Assembly: GCA_020847735.1 (NCBI GenBank)
Contig: JADLBL010000007.1
Location: 1-64,000, forward strand
Direction of reading: 5' to 3'
From: Candidatus Eisenbacteria bacterium
Lineage (GTDB): Bacteria; Eisenbacteria; RBG-16-71-46
Length of the DNA: 64,000 nt
Below are positions 53,293-62,045 of this stretch, piece after piece. Positions within the stretch are counted from its first letter, which is position 1; each line of letters begins with the position of its first letter. The position numbers and the translations under genes are program-made. A model generated the notes under the pieces. The model had not been told where the DNA came from. It worked only from the letters and a program-made list of their open reading frames with translations, and ran no database searches.

Positions 53293-55494
53293 CTACGGCA
53301 GCACGACCAGCCGCGTGGTACCCAGCGTCCGGCCTTCGAGAGCGAGATGCACGAAGTAGAGCCCCGCGCGCACCGGCTGGCCGCGATCGTCTCGAAGGTT
53401 CCACTCCACGCGCCCCCGTCCCGCTTCGTGACGTCCGCCCGGCAGCGAGCGCACGCGACGCCCTCCGACGTCGTAGACCGTCACGGTCGCGGCGCCCGGC
53501 GACGGCAGCGAGAACGCCAGCAGCGTGCTCAGACGGGCCGGACTGGGATGGGGAGGCTCCAGCCAGCAGCCCGCGCGGGGCGTGCGCGAGGCGGCGGACC
53601 CCGGCGGAGGCCGGCGCGATGCCGGCGGAGCCGGCGAGGATTCGACGACCACCGTGTGGTCCGGCCGGATCACGTAGGTGCATGGAGGGGAACCGCCCGG
53701 CCGGATGCCGCCGAGCAGCGGATTCTCGGCGGGGCCCACGACCACCCTTTGCCCCGGTTGCCCGGGGAGGCTCGCTTCGAGATCGAAGGCTCCGGAACCG
53801 ATCCCGCCGAACGTGATCGTGTACTCGTCCTGCCCCAGGTAACCCGATCCTCCGTCCACGATCCTGGTCTGCACGGGATGTCGGGGGTCGTCGAGCGAGC
53901 GCAGTCGCACGGTGGCGCCCTGCAGGGTCAGCCGGCCGAGACTGTCCTCGAGCCTCACCTTCACGAACGGGGTCGTGACCCGCGGCACGAGGTCGAGCCG
54001 GTTGCGCGCGAACCGCTTGCTGTAATCGCCCACCACGACATCCGGGTCGCCGTCGCCTTCGAAGTCGGCGAACGCGCTGAGCGTGCCGATCAGTCCGAGC
54101 GGGGCGAGGCTCGTGTCCGCGGCGAACGTGCCGTCGCCGTTGGCCAGCAGGAGCCGCTTTCCCCCGTCGGGCAGGAAGCACAGCAGGTCCTGGTCGCCGT
54201 CGAGGTCGAGGTCGCTCCAGCGGTCCCCCCACGACCAGCCGACCAGGCCCAGCCCGAGGACGGAGGAAGCGTCCACGAGAACTCCATCGGCGTTTCGGTA
54301 CAGCGTGGGTCCCGTGCCGGTTCGAAGGTAGAGGTCGAGGTCCCCGTCGTCGTCGAAATCGACGAACTGCGCACCTTCGTCGAACCGCGCCGGCAGCCCG
54401 ACCTGCGCCGCGATGTCGTGAAAGCGCGCGCCGCCGTCGTTGTGGAACAGGTGACCCGCGCAGTACAGGTCGAGCGCGCCGTCGCCGTCCCAGTCCGCCG
54501 CGCACGCTCCCTCGGGCCGGTCGTAGATGGTCAGGCCGGCGAGCCCGACACCCGCCGAGTCGGTGAAATCCACGAAGGTCCCGTCGCGCTGGTTGAGAAA
54601 CAGGAAGCTGCGCGATGGCGGCACATGCGCGTAGAAGGGCAGGAACAGGTCCGGCCAGCCGTCGGCGTCGAAGTCCGCCCAGACGGGGGTTTCGCCATGC
54701 CCTGCGATGTTCATGCCCATGCCGGGCGCGACGTCCACGAAACCCGACGGGGTGTTCTGGAAGAGCTGGACGCCGCTGTTCGCGAGCGTGTCGCCCCCGT
54801 AGGGCATCAGCACCAGGTCCATGTCGCCGTCACGGTCGTAGTCACACCAGGCGCCGCCGTGATAGTTGCCGTCCCCGAGGAGCGCGCGGAAGCCCGGCAT
54901 CTCCGCGAACGTCGAACCGGTGTTCAGGTACAGCGCGAGATCCGGCAGGCCGTCGCCGTCGGCGTAGCCCCAGCACGGAGGAAGGGTCCCGGGCATGTAA
55001 TCGGGAATGCCGGTCGGCAGCGCTTCGAAGCGCGGACGTTCGTCGTTCAGGAGGGTGCCCACGGCCGGCACACCATCGCTCAAGGCGTTCTCGACCGAAG
55101 TGATCCGGACCTCGAAACTCTCGTTGCCCTCGAGCAGCGAATCGCCGAGGACCGTCACCTCGAACGTCGTGCCCGTCTGGCCGGCCGGGATGACGAGATC
55201 CCTCGATGCCGGCAGGTAGTCGTTGCCCGCCGAGGTCGCCGTCCCATCGAAGGTCTCGCAGCGGAACGTGACGGGCGCCGCGGGAGGCGACGAAAGCGAG
55301 CACGTGAAGGTCAGCGCGTGCTGGCCCGAGTCCGCCTCGAAGCAGACCGCGCCGGCCACGCTCAGCCGCGGGAGCGAGCCGGCGGGCTCTTCACCGGCAT
55401 ATCGCAGGGGTTGGGCGTCGGGCGGGGCGCCGCACGGCGCCAGCAGAACCAGCGCCGCCACCACCGCGAGCTTCCCTGCTCCTGTGCGCGACAT
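53293..55494 (-). CDS. Exported Calx-beta/FG-GAP (VCBS)/ASPIC repeat protein with FlgD-type C terminus
   Basis: 733 residues. Signal peptide (KLAVVAALVLLAPCGA, to about 24; a lipobox Cys is possible). Calx-beta-like domain near 66-150, then seven or so FG-GAP/VCBS calcium-binding repeats (DYDRDGDMDLVLM, DFDADGWPDLFLP, DWDGDGALDLYC, DFDDDGDLDLYL, DLDLDGDQDLLC, DFEGDGDPDVVV) about 160-490, an ASPIC/UnbV-type segment (GRLTLQGATVRLRSLDDPRH), and a C-terminal sorting domain (VTVYDVGGRRVRSL, RAGLYFVHLALEG). ATG 55494 opens the signal. Likely surface-anchored Ca-dependent protein. Oddly sited inside the polysaccharide locus. Confidence 0.87.
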   Translation of the reverse strand: MSRTGAGKLAVVAALVLLAPCGAPPDAQPLRYAGEEPAGSLPRLSVAGAVCFEADSGQHALTFTCSLSSPPAAPVTFRCETFDGTATSAGNDYLPASRDLVIPAGQTGTTFEVTVLGDSLLEGNESFEVRITSVENALSDGVPAVGTLLNDERPRFEALPTGIPDYMPGTLPPCWGYADGDGLPDLALYLNTGSTFAEMPGFRALLGDGNYHGGAWCDYDRDGDMDLVLMPYGGDTLANSGVQLFQNTPSGFVDVAPGMGMNIAGHGETPVWADFDADGWPDLFLPFYAHVPPSRSFLFLNQRDGTFVDFTDSAGVGLAGLTIYDRPEGACAADWDGDGALDLYCAGHLFHNDGGARFHDIAAQVGLPARFDEGAQFVDFDDDGDLDLYLRTGTGPTLYRNADGVLVDASSVLGLGLVGWSWGDRWSDLDLDGDQDLLCFLPDGGKRLLLANGDGTFAADTSLAPLGLIGTLSAFADFEGDGDPDVVVGDYSKRFARNRLDLVPRVTTPFVKVRLEDSLGRLTLQGATVRLRSLDDPRHPVQTRIVDGGSGYLGQDEYTITFGGIGSGAFDLEASLPGQPGQRVVVGPAENPLLGGIRPGGSPPCTYVIRPDHTVVVESSPAPPASRRPPPGSAASRTPRAGCWLEPPHPSPARLSTLLAFSLPSPGAATVTVYDVGGRRVRSLPGGRHEAGRGRVEWNLRDDRGQPVRAGLYFVHLALEGRTLGTTRLVVLP

Positions 55495-55668
55495 CGCCGG
55501 CCCCGTGGGTGGAGGGGTGCCTTCCTGGGAACATCTTGGCCGCGCCGTTTTCGGGCGCACGCAGGGCACAGCCTAGCCCGCGCCGCTCATGGTCCACCAG
55601 CGAACTTCCCGGGCATCGGGCCCGCCGTCCGCGGAGGATCTCCGGGGGGGGTGCGGGCCCCGGGCCAA

Positions 55669-56754
55669 TCACGACGACGCACGGTGCAGCAGGTCGGCGA
55701 GCTTCGGCGTCACCGCTTCGAGCGAGTAGCGCGCCACCACGTCCTCGCGCGCCGCCGCTCCGAGTCGGCGCCGTGCGCCGGAATCGGAAATCAGTTCGTC
55801 GAGCGCCGCGACGAAGTCGGCCGGCCCGTCCGCCAGCCGGCCCGTGATCCGGTCCCGGACCATTTCCGGGTGCACCCCCACGGACGAGGCGACCGCGGGC
55901 AGCCCGAGCGACATATAAAGGAGAAGCTTGAGACCGCATTTTCCACGGGCCCAGGGATCGTCGGGCAGGGGCGCGAGGCCGACGTCGCAGGCGGCGGTGA
56001 CTTCGACCTCCTTCTCGAGGCTCCAGGCGTGCTCGATGACACGCACGCCTTCGCAGGTGAAATGCGCTCCCACGACATGCAGTTCGAGCTCCGGGTGACG
56101 GCGGAAGAGCCCGGGAAGCAGGGGCCGCAAGGGGTCGAGGTAGTGCACCGTCGAGTGGCTGCCGATCCAGACGAGCCGGAGCGGCCCGTCCCCCCTGGGA
56201 CGCGACGCCCATCTCGAGGTGTCCACCGCGGTCGGGACGACCTCGACGCTTTCGGGAGCGCGCCCGGGCCGCTGCTCCCGCGCCCACCGCGCGAGCCAGG
56301 CGTTGCCCGCCGCGACGCCGCCTGCCGCCGCGGCCAGCCGCGCGTACTGGGTGGTCGGCTTGAGCCACGCGAATCGGCGGTTGGCCTCGCTGACATTGGG
56401 AAGCCACACCGCGTCGTCGAAGTCGAACACCCAGCGCGGCTGCCGGCTCGCGAGTCGCTCGACCGCCGCGTCGCCGGCGAATGGCCAGACGTCCCTGTGG
56501 ACGAGCGCGAGGTCGAAGCGACCCGCGCGACCCAGCTCCGCCCAGCGACGGGCGCCGCCACGCGCGAGCTGCCAGGCCTTGGCCGCGATCGCCCCGGGGC
56601 GGTAAAGCGCGGCGAAGCCCGCCGAGTCGAAAAACGGCCGGACGTGCAGCCGGATGCCGTGCGCTTCGAGCGGGCCGGCCAGCTGATAGACGCGGTAGCG
56701 CGCCGACGCACCCTCGACCGGATAGGGGACGAGCGCGAGAACGGACAGGCTCAC
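55669..56754 (-). CDS. Glycosyltransferase, GT4-like
   Basis: 361 residues. N terminus LALVPYPVEGASARYRVYQL, WVFDFDDAVWLPNVSEANRR (the FDxDDAxW stretch of a GT4-like family), donor part LRLVWIGSHSTVHYLDPLRP, ACDVGLAPLPDDPWARGKCG, KLLLYMSLGLPAVASSVGVH. The second Glu of E-x7-E is not obvious. GTG 56754, 13 bases after the export protein gene. Confidence 0.83.
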   Translation of the reverse strand: MSLSVLALVPYPVEGASARYRVYQLAGPLEAHGIRLHVRPFFDSAGFAALYRPGAIAAKAWQLARGGARRWAELGRAGRFDLALVHRDVWPFAGDAAVERLASRQPRWVFDFDDAVWLPNVSEANRRFAWLKPTTQYARLAAAAGGVAAGNAWLARWAREQRPGRAPESVEVVPTAVDTSRWASRPRGDGPLRLVWIGSHSTVHYLDPLRPLLPGLFRRHPELELHVVGAHFTCEGVRVIEHAWSLEKEVEVTAACDVGLAPLPDDPWARGKCGLKLLLYMSLGLPAVASSVGVHPEMVRDRITGRLADGPADFVAALDELISDSGARRRLGAAAREDVVARYSLEAVTPKLADLLHRASS

Positions 56755-56767
56755 GCCGGAAACGCCG

Positions 56768-58372
56768 TCAGCGGCGGAGCGCCAGGATGATGGTCGCGAC
56801 CTGCGCCAGCACCAGGATGATCGTCTGGGAGTTCTGCCACAGCGAACTCTCGCCGCGATCGGGCACGTAGATCAGGTCTCCCGGCGCCACGACTTGAGCG
56901 TCGCGCGCCAGGACCGTCTGGCCATTCGCCATGCTGGTGAGCCGCACGTGTCCGCGCGAGGCCATCTTCGAGAACCCGCCGGCCAGCGCGATGTACTCCG
57001 CGACCGTCCGCCCATCGGCGAAGGCGACGATCCCGGGACGCTTCACCTCGCCGTCCACGCGGACCGACGCCGACACGGCGTCCACCCGGATCACGTCGCC
57101 GCTTTGAAGGCGAATGTCGAGATCCTCCGACCGCTGCACCCGCGACCAGTCGACCCGCAGGTCCGGAGCGCGGGCCGCCAGGCGGGCCCGCAGCGTTTCG
57201 TACTCCGTCGTCGTCATTTCGCGGCGCGACAGGCTCCCGAGCCGGGCCAGCTCAGGGTCGGCGTCGCTCGCGATCCGGCTGCCGCGATAGACACGAATGG
57301 TGGACAGGTCCGCGCGATCCAGGAATCCCCCGGCGGTGCGCACGAGGTCCGTGATGCGCGTCACGCCCGGCCGGATCGGGTAGCTGCCGGGCCTGCTGAT
57401 CTCGCCGTAGATTTCGACCTGATCGAGCTGGTGAAAGCGGGGCAGGAAATAGAAGTAGATGCGATCGCCGTTGCCGAGCGCGGGATTGAAGCCGCCCGAG
57501 GCCAGATCCGCGACCTCGAACGATGTGGACTCGGCGCGCTCGGGCGACGTGAACTGCACCAGCAGCGCCCGCTCCGCGACCGACGGCAGCAGGCCTCCCG
57601 CCAGGTCCACGATCGTCCGCAGGCTGTCCCCGGGACCGAGCTCGTAGGAACCCGGCCGTGGCACGGCGCCCTCGATCGTGACCTGCATGAGCCGCGGCGG
57701 CACGACGATCACGTCCCCGTCGCGCAACAACGGGTCCCCCGTACGCAACCCCAGCAGCCGGAAACGTTCCAGGTCCACCGGCACGACCTGTTCGTCGGCC
57801 CGACCAGCCGTCCTGCGTCTCAGGTAGATGTTTCTCTCGGAGGCCCCGGGCGTGAAGCCCGAATCGGGCAGCGCGTCGCTGGCGTGGGCCGTGGCCGGCA
57901 CCGCCAGTGCTCCCGAGACACGCACTTCGCCGGCGAGATAGACCTTCATGACGCGCGTGCGGATGAGCCGCAGGTCCACCGAGACGCCACGCATCACCTG
58001 GGTCAGCCGCCGGGTCACCTCGCGTCTCGACTCTTCCAGGGTCCGCCCCGCGATCGCGATCGGACCCACGCCCGGAACATAGATCGCTCCTTCGGCGCCG
58101 ACCTGCAGGGGGAGGTCCCGGGTCACCCGCCCCGAGAGGTTGAGCCGGAACACGTCGCCGGGCCCGACCACGTACTCGCGCGCGTCCACCGGGCCGCCGA
58201 GCGGCAGGGTTCCGACCTGCCAGGGCTCGGGCGCGGCGGCGGGAGCGGGTGCGTTCGCGGCGTCCGCGCCGAACGGAATCGACAGATCGCTCTGTGCGAA
58301 GGCGGAAACGGTCGCGAGCGGCAGGATCGCGAGCACGAAACCGGCCGCGGCACGCCGCCAGCGCGACCTCAC
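56768..58372 (-). CDS. Polysaccharide export protein, Wza/SLBB family
   Basis: 534 residues. Signal peptide (about 1-26, ending AFAQ). Poly_export domain EYVVGPGDVFRLNLSGRVTR, then several SLBB domains (VYLAGEVRVSGALAVPATA, VTIEGAVPRPGSYELGPGDS, VEIYGEISRPGSYPIRPGVT, VRVDGEVKRPGIVAFADGRT), and a C-terminal hydrophobic tail (SQTIILVLAQVATIILAL), usual for long SLBB proteins without a lipid anchor. Outer-membrane/periplasm export channel. GTG 58372 overlaps the rmlB stop (GTGA). Confidence 0.9.
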   Translation of the reverse strand: MRSRWRRAAAGFVLAILPLATVSAFAQSDLSIPFGADAANAPAPAAAPEPWQVGTLPLGGPVDAREYVVGPGDVFRLNLSGRVTRDLPLQVGAEGAIYVPGVGPIAIAGRTLEESRREVTRRLTQVMRGVSVDLRLIRTRVMKVYLAGEVRVSGALAVPATAHASDALPDSGFTPGASERNIYLRRRTAGRADEQVVPVDLERFRLLGLRTGDPLLRDGDVIVVPPRLMQVTIEGAVPRPGSYELGPGDSLRTIVDLAGGLLPSVAERALLVQFTSPERAESTSFEVADLASGGFNPALGNGDRIYFYFLPRFHQLDQVEIYGEISRPGSYPIRPGVTRITDLVRTAGGFLDRADLSTIRVYRGSRIASDADPELARLGSLSRREMTTTEYETLRARLAARAPDLRVDWSRVQRSEDLDIRLQSGDVIRVDAVSASVRVDGEVKRPGIVAFADGRTVAEYIALAGGFSKMASRGHVRLTSMANGQTVLARDAQVVAPGDLIYVPDRGESSLWQNSQTIILVLAQVATIILALRR

Positions 58373-59421
58373 GCACGCACCTCCTTCAGCACCTTCCGCT
58401 GCCCGTACATGCGTTCGTAGTACTCGCGGAACTCACCCGAGCGGATCGGCCGCCACCACGCCTCGTTCGCCTGGAACCATTCCACGGTCCGCCGGATGCC
58501 CTCCTCGAACGGGATCTTCGGGCGCCAGCCCGTGACGTTCGTGAGCTTGCTCGAGTCCACGGCGTAGCGCCGGTCGTGCCCCGGCCGGTCCTCGACGTGA
58601 CGGACGAGCGTCTTCGGCTTGCCGAGCAGGCTCAGCAGCGTGTCGGTGATCGTCAGGACGTCGAGCTCGTGCTGCGCGCCGATGTTGAAGGTCTCGCCCT
58701 CGATGCCCGGGAAGGCGAGCAGTTCGAGCAGCGCGTCGCAGTGGTCGTCCACGTGCAGCCAGTCACGGCGGTTGAGGCCCGTGCCGTACACGGGCAGCGG
58801 CTGGTCGTCGATCGCGTTCGTCACGAACAGCGGCACGAGCTTCTCCGGGTACTGACGCGGCCCGTAGTTGTTCGAGCAGCGCGTGACCACGACCGGCAGC
58901 CCGTAGGTGGCCCAGTACGCGTAAGCCAGCCGGTCGCCGCCCGCCTTGCTCGCCGCGTAGGGCGAGCGCGGATTGAGCGGCCAGTCCTCGGTCGAGTGGC
59001 CCTCGAGCACCTCGCCGTAGACCTCGTCGGTGCTGACCTGCACGAAGCGCTTCACGCCGACGCGGCGCGCCTCCTCGGCGAGCACGAAGACGCCGTAGAC
59101 GTCGGTCTGGATGAACTCCCCGGGGGTCTCGATCGAGCGGTCCACGTGCGACTCGGCCGCGAAGTTCACGACGTGGTCGCAGCCCCGCATCGCCGCCGCG
59201 ACCGCCTGGGGGTCGCGGATGTCGCCGTGCACGAAGGTCAGCTGCCGGTCCGGCAGTCCGTGCAGGTTCTCCTTGCGGCCGGCGTAGGTGAGCGCATCGA
59301 GCACCACCACCTCGGCGGCGGGATGTCGCGACAGCAGGCGATGGACGAAGTTGGAGCCGATGAAGCCGGCGCCCCCGGTGACGAGGACCCGGCTTCGCTC
59401 CAGGGTCGCGGACTGCGCCAC
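58369..59421 (-). CDS. rmlB: dTDP-glucose 4,6-dehydratase
   Basis: 350 residues, standard length. VLVTGGAGFIGSNFVHRLLS, LDALTYAGRKENL, VNFAAESHVDRSIETPGEF, VSTDEVYGEV, SPYAASKAGGD (YxxxK, with the Asp-Glu pair TDEVYG), SNNYGPRQYPEKLVPLFVTN, HVEDRPGHDRRYAVD. Provides dTDP-4-keto-6-deoxyglucose. GTG 59421, 9 bases after ugd. No rmlA, rmlD visible here. Confidence 0.95.
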   Translation of the reverse strand: MAQSATLERSRVLVTGGAGFIGSNFVHRLLSRHPAAEVVVLDALTYAGRKENLHGLPDRQLTFVHGDIRDPQAVAAAMRGCDHVVNFAAESHVDRSIETPGEFIQTDVYGVFVLAEEARRVGVKRFVQVSTDEVYGEVLEGHSTEDWPLNPRSPYAASKAGGDRLAYAYWATYGLPVVVTRCSNNYGPRQYPEKLVPLFVTNAIDDQPLPVYGTGLNRRDWLHVDDHCDALLELLAFPGIEGETFNIGAQHELDVLTITDTLLSLLGKPKTLVRHVEDRPGHDRRYAVDSSKLTNVTGWRPKIPFEEGIRRTVEWFQANEAWWRPIRSGEFREYYERMYGQRKVLKEVRA

Positions 59422-59430
59422 GCCGCTCCC

Positions 59431-60789
59431 CTACTTCCGCTTCCGCGCGCGGGACGGCCTGCGGCTTCCGCCGCCCGCGCGCCCCTTGCCCACGCCGACG
59501 TGCGTGAAGCCGGCGGCTTCGACTTCGGCGCGGTCGTAGATGTTGCGCAGGTCGCACAGGACCGGCTTCTTCATCACGCGCTTGAGGCGCGCGAGGTTCA
59601 TGCCGCGAAACTCGTTCCACTCGGTGACGATCGCCAGCGCGTGCGCGCCGCGCGCGGCGTCGTAGGGGTCGGCGCCGAGCTCGACGTTGCGCATCTCGGG
59701 CAGGTCCTGGGCCTTGGTCATCGCGATCGGGTCGAACGCGACGACCTTCACGCCGCGGCGCTTGAGGCCGGCGATCACGTGCAGCGCCGGGGCGGCGCGC
59801 AGGTCGTCGGTGTTGGGCTTGAACGACAACCCGAGCACGGCGACCTTCTTGCCCCGCGGCGAGCCGATCACCTCGCAGATCTTCGCCACCATGCGGTCCA
59901 TCTGGTGGTCGTTCGCCGCGATCGTCGCGTCAATGATGCGGCTCGCCACCTTCGCGTCCTTCGCGAACGCCGACAGGGCGTGAGTGTCCTTGGGGAAGCA
60001 GCTGCCGCCGTAACCGGGCCCGGCGTGCAGGAACTTGCCGCCGATGCGCCGGTCCATGCCCATGCCCTTCGCGACCGTCTGCACGTCGGCGCCGAGCGCC
60101 TCGCACAGGTTCGCCATCTCGTTGATGAACGAGATCTTGGTCGCGAGGAAGCAGTTCGAGGCGTACTTGATGAGCTCGGCGGTCTCGAGCGTCGTCACGA
60201 CCATCGGCGTCTCGATCAGGAAGAGCGGCGCGTGGATCTTGCGCAGGATTTCGGCCGCCTTCTTCGACTCGGCGCCGATGATGACGCGGTCCGGCCGCAG
60301 CGTGGTCTCGAGCGCCGACCCCTCGCGCAGGAACTCCGGGTTCGAGGCGACGTCGAACTCGGCGCCGCGCTTCGCCCACCTGCGCACCCAGGCCTGCAGG
60401 TCGCGGGACGTGCCGACCGGGGCCGTGCTCTTCTGGACGAGCAGCTTCCAGCCGTCAAGGTTCTGCGCGAACACCTTGGCGACCGCGTAAATGGCGCTCG
60501 TGTCGGCGCTGCCGTCGGCGCGCGGCGGCGTTCCGACGGTGATGAACACGACCTTCGATCCGCGGATCGCGCCGGCCAGGTCGCTCGTGAAGTGCAGCCG
60601 GCCCTCGTTGAAGTTGCGGGCGACGATCTCGGGCAGGCCCGGCTCGAAGAACGGCAGCTCGAGCGCCTTCATGCGCTCGATCTTGGCCGCGTCGTTGTCC
60701 ACGCAGGTGACGTTGTTGCCGAAATCGGCGAGGCACGCGCCGGTCACCAGGCCGACGTAGCCGGTGCCGACGACGGTGATGTCGTACAC
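59431..60789 (-). CDS. ugd: UDP-glucose 6-dehydrogenase with basic C-terminal tail
   Basis: 452 residues. N-terminal Rossmann ITVVGTGYVGLVTGACLADF, VGTPPRADGSADTSAIYAVA, STAPVGTSRDLQAW, EFLREGSALETTLRPDRVII; catalytic Cys in GPGYGGSCFPKDTHALS; C-terminal domain VAVLGLSFKPNTDDLRAAP. The final about 19 residues (GKGRAGGGSRRPSRARKRK) form a basic tail beyond the usual end. GTG 60789 is preceded by AAAGGA at 6 bases. Makes UDP-glucuronate for the glycan. Confidence 0.95.
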   Translation of the reverse strand: MYDITVVGTGYVGLVTGACLADFGNNVTCVDNDAAKIERMKALELPFFEPGLPEIVARNFNEGRLHFTSDLAGAIRGSKVVFITVGTPPRADGSADTSAIYAVAKVFAQNLDGWKLLVQKSTAPVGTSRDLQAWVRRWAKRGAEFDVASNPEFLREGSALETTLRPDRVIIGAESKKAAEILRKIHAPLFLIETPMVVTTLETAELIKYASNCFLATKISFINEMANLCEALGADVQTVAKGMGMDRRIGGKFLHAGPGYGGSCFPKDTHALSAFAKDAKVASRIIDATIAANDHQMDRMVAKICEVIGSPRGKKVAVLGLSFKPNTDDLRAAPALHVIAGLKRRGVKVVAFDPIAMTKAQDLPEMRNVELGADPYDAARGAHALAIVTEWNEFRGMNLARLKRVMKKPVLCDLRNIYDRAEVEAAGFTHVGVGKGRAGGGSRRPSRARKRK

Positions 60790-60881
60790 GAGGGGTCCTT
60801 TCGCGGGGTGGACGGGCCCGCACCTCCGCCGAAGTCGCGGACCTTTGCGGACCTGCGGGGCACTGCGCAAAGTCGGCGGGC

Positions 60882-60910
60882 AGGTTAGGGGAGCCTGCGG
60901 GGAGGGTCAA
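60882..60910 (-). promoter_or_regulatory. Candidate promoter of the ugd-rmlB-export gene operon
   Basis: Minus strand TTGACC (60910-60905), 17-base spacer, TAACCT (60887-60882), about 100 bases before the ugd start. Its -10 context CCCCTAACCTGCCCGCC resembles the rplS -10 context CCCCTAGACTGCCCGCC. Confidence 0.55.
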
Positions 60911-60986
60911 CCGGACGCGCGGGACACGGCGCACCGCGCCCGCGCCGGGACCCGACGCGCGGATCGCGGGTCCCGGGTCCGCGGGA

Positions 60987-61016
60987 TTGCGCGGCGTCGC
61001 GCCCGCTGATTAGAGT
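60987..61016 (+). promoter_or_regulatory. Candidate promoter of the cupin pair
   Basis: TTGCGC (60987-60992), 18-base spacer, TAGAGT (61011-61016), with TGAT directly before the -10. Identical hexamers and spacer to the oxidoreductase-operon promoter at 2528-2557. Divergent from the ugd promoter. Confidence 0.55.
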
Positions 61017-61061
61017 CCCGGCGCGAATCCGGTTTCCCACCCCAGCCTCGCGAGGCGCCGC

Positions 61062-61589
61062 GTGAAGAAAGCCAGTGAAGTCACCGTCGAGTGGCTGCAG
61101 AGCCTCGAGTACCTGATCCAGCCGCCCGGCCGGGCCACGATCCAGGGCGTCATCGTCCGCGACCTGACCGTGCACCTCGACGGCCGCGGCGAAGTGACCG
61201 AACTGTGGAGCCGGCCGTGGACGAAGGACGGACTGGACGACGTCGCGCACATCTACCAGAGCGCGACCGACCACGGCGTCGTCAAGTGCTGGCACCTGCA
61301 CGACGTGCACACGGACCACTTCACGGTCACGCGCGGCAAGCTGCAGGTGAGCCTCGTGGACACGCGCCCCGAATCGCCCACGTTCCGCCACGTGAACGCG
61401 CTGTTCCTCGGCGCCCTCAGGCCACGCCTGATCAAGATTCCCCCCCGCATCCTGCACGGCTGGAAGGCGCTCTCGGCGCCCGAGGTGCTGGTCGTCAACG
61501 CGCAGACCCACGTCTACGATCCGGCGGACGAGTTCAAGTTCCCGTGGGACTGCGTGCTCGCGGACGTCTGGGAACCGAAGAACGGCTGA
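61062..61589 (+). CDS. dTDP-4-dehydrorhamnose 3,5-epimerase-related cupin
   Basis: 175 residues. RmlC-like beta-barrel: VIVRDLTVHLDGRGEVTELW near 30-50, HLHDVHTDHFTVTRGKLQVS, LVDTRPESPTFR, LIKIPPRILHGWKAL. The canonical RmlC motif RGLHYQ is replaced by KCWHLHD, so true 3,5-epimerase activity is doubtful; family members include other sugar-nucleotide isomerases. GTG 61062 with weak GAGG upstream. Five bases separate its stop from the next cupin gene. Confidence 0.75.
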   Translation: MKKASEVTVEWLQSLEYLIQPPGRATIQGVIVRDLTVHLDGRGEVTELWSRPWTKDGLDDVAHIYQSATDHGVVKCWHLHDVHTDHFTVTRGKLQVSLVDTRPESPTFRHVNALFLGALRPRLIKIPPRILHGWKALSAPEVLVVNAQTHVYDPADEFKFPWDCVLADVWEPKNG

Positions 61590-61594
61590 GCGCG

Positions 61595-62011
61595 ATGCGG
61601 GGCGTGACCATCCGACGGCTGCCGGTGCTCGAGAAGCCGCCCGCGCGGCCGATCCTCGACGGCGTGCGCATCGTCATGCCCGCGGGGGAAGCGGCGCCGG
61701 TCTGGAACGGCGGCCCGTGGCGCTTCATCGCCTACCTCGAGCTGCTGCCGGGGCCCGGTCTGTGGCGCGGCAACCACTGGCACGAGCGGAAGACGGAGTA
61801 CTTCTACGTCATCTCGGGCCGGCTCCGCGGCGTGTTCGAGGATCTCGACTCGGGCGAACGGCTCGAAGCCGATCTCGACGCCGGCACGACGGTCGTGATC
61901 GAGCCGCGGGTCGCGCACGCGTTTCGCGGCCTCGAACGCTCGCAGGCCATCGAGTGCTCCCCGCTCGAGTTCGACGCGGGGGACGCGTTCCCGAAGCGGG
62001 TCGGGACCTGA
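61595..62011 (+). CDS. Single-domain cupin, probable sugar-nucleotide modifying enzyme
   Basis: 138 residues, small beta-barrel. Metal-type cupin motif HWHERKTEYFYVISGRLRGV, then LDAGTTVVIEPRVAHAFRGL. Compact cupins of this kind act as sugar isomerases (WxcM/FdtA-like) or dioxygenases. ATG 61595 just after the upstream stop, so translationally linked. Role in polysaccharide sugar synthesis is inferred from location. Confidence 0.72.
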   Translation: MRGVTIRRLPVLEKPPARPILDGVRIVMPAGEAAPVWNGGPWRFIAYLELLPGPGLWRGNHWHERKTEYFYVISGRLRGVFEDLDSGERLEADLDAGTTVVIEPRVAHAFRGLERSQAIECSPLEFDAGDAFPKRVGT

Positions 62012-62014
62012 GCC

Positions 62015-62037
62015 GCGGGCGGCGGCGCGCCGCCCGC
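62015..62037. terminator. Strong hairpin in a 34-base convergent gap
   Basis: GCGGGCGGC (62015-62023), loop GGCGC, GCCGCCCGC (62029-62037): perfect 9-bp stem, starting 4 bases after the cupin stop and ending 9 bases before the converging SDR stop. Probable bidirectional terminator; no U-tract. Confidence 0.55.
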
Positions 62038-62045
62038 GTCGCGAG

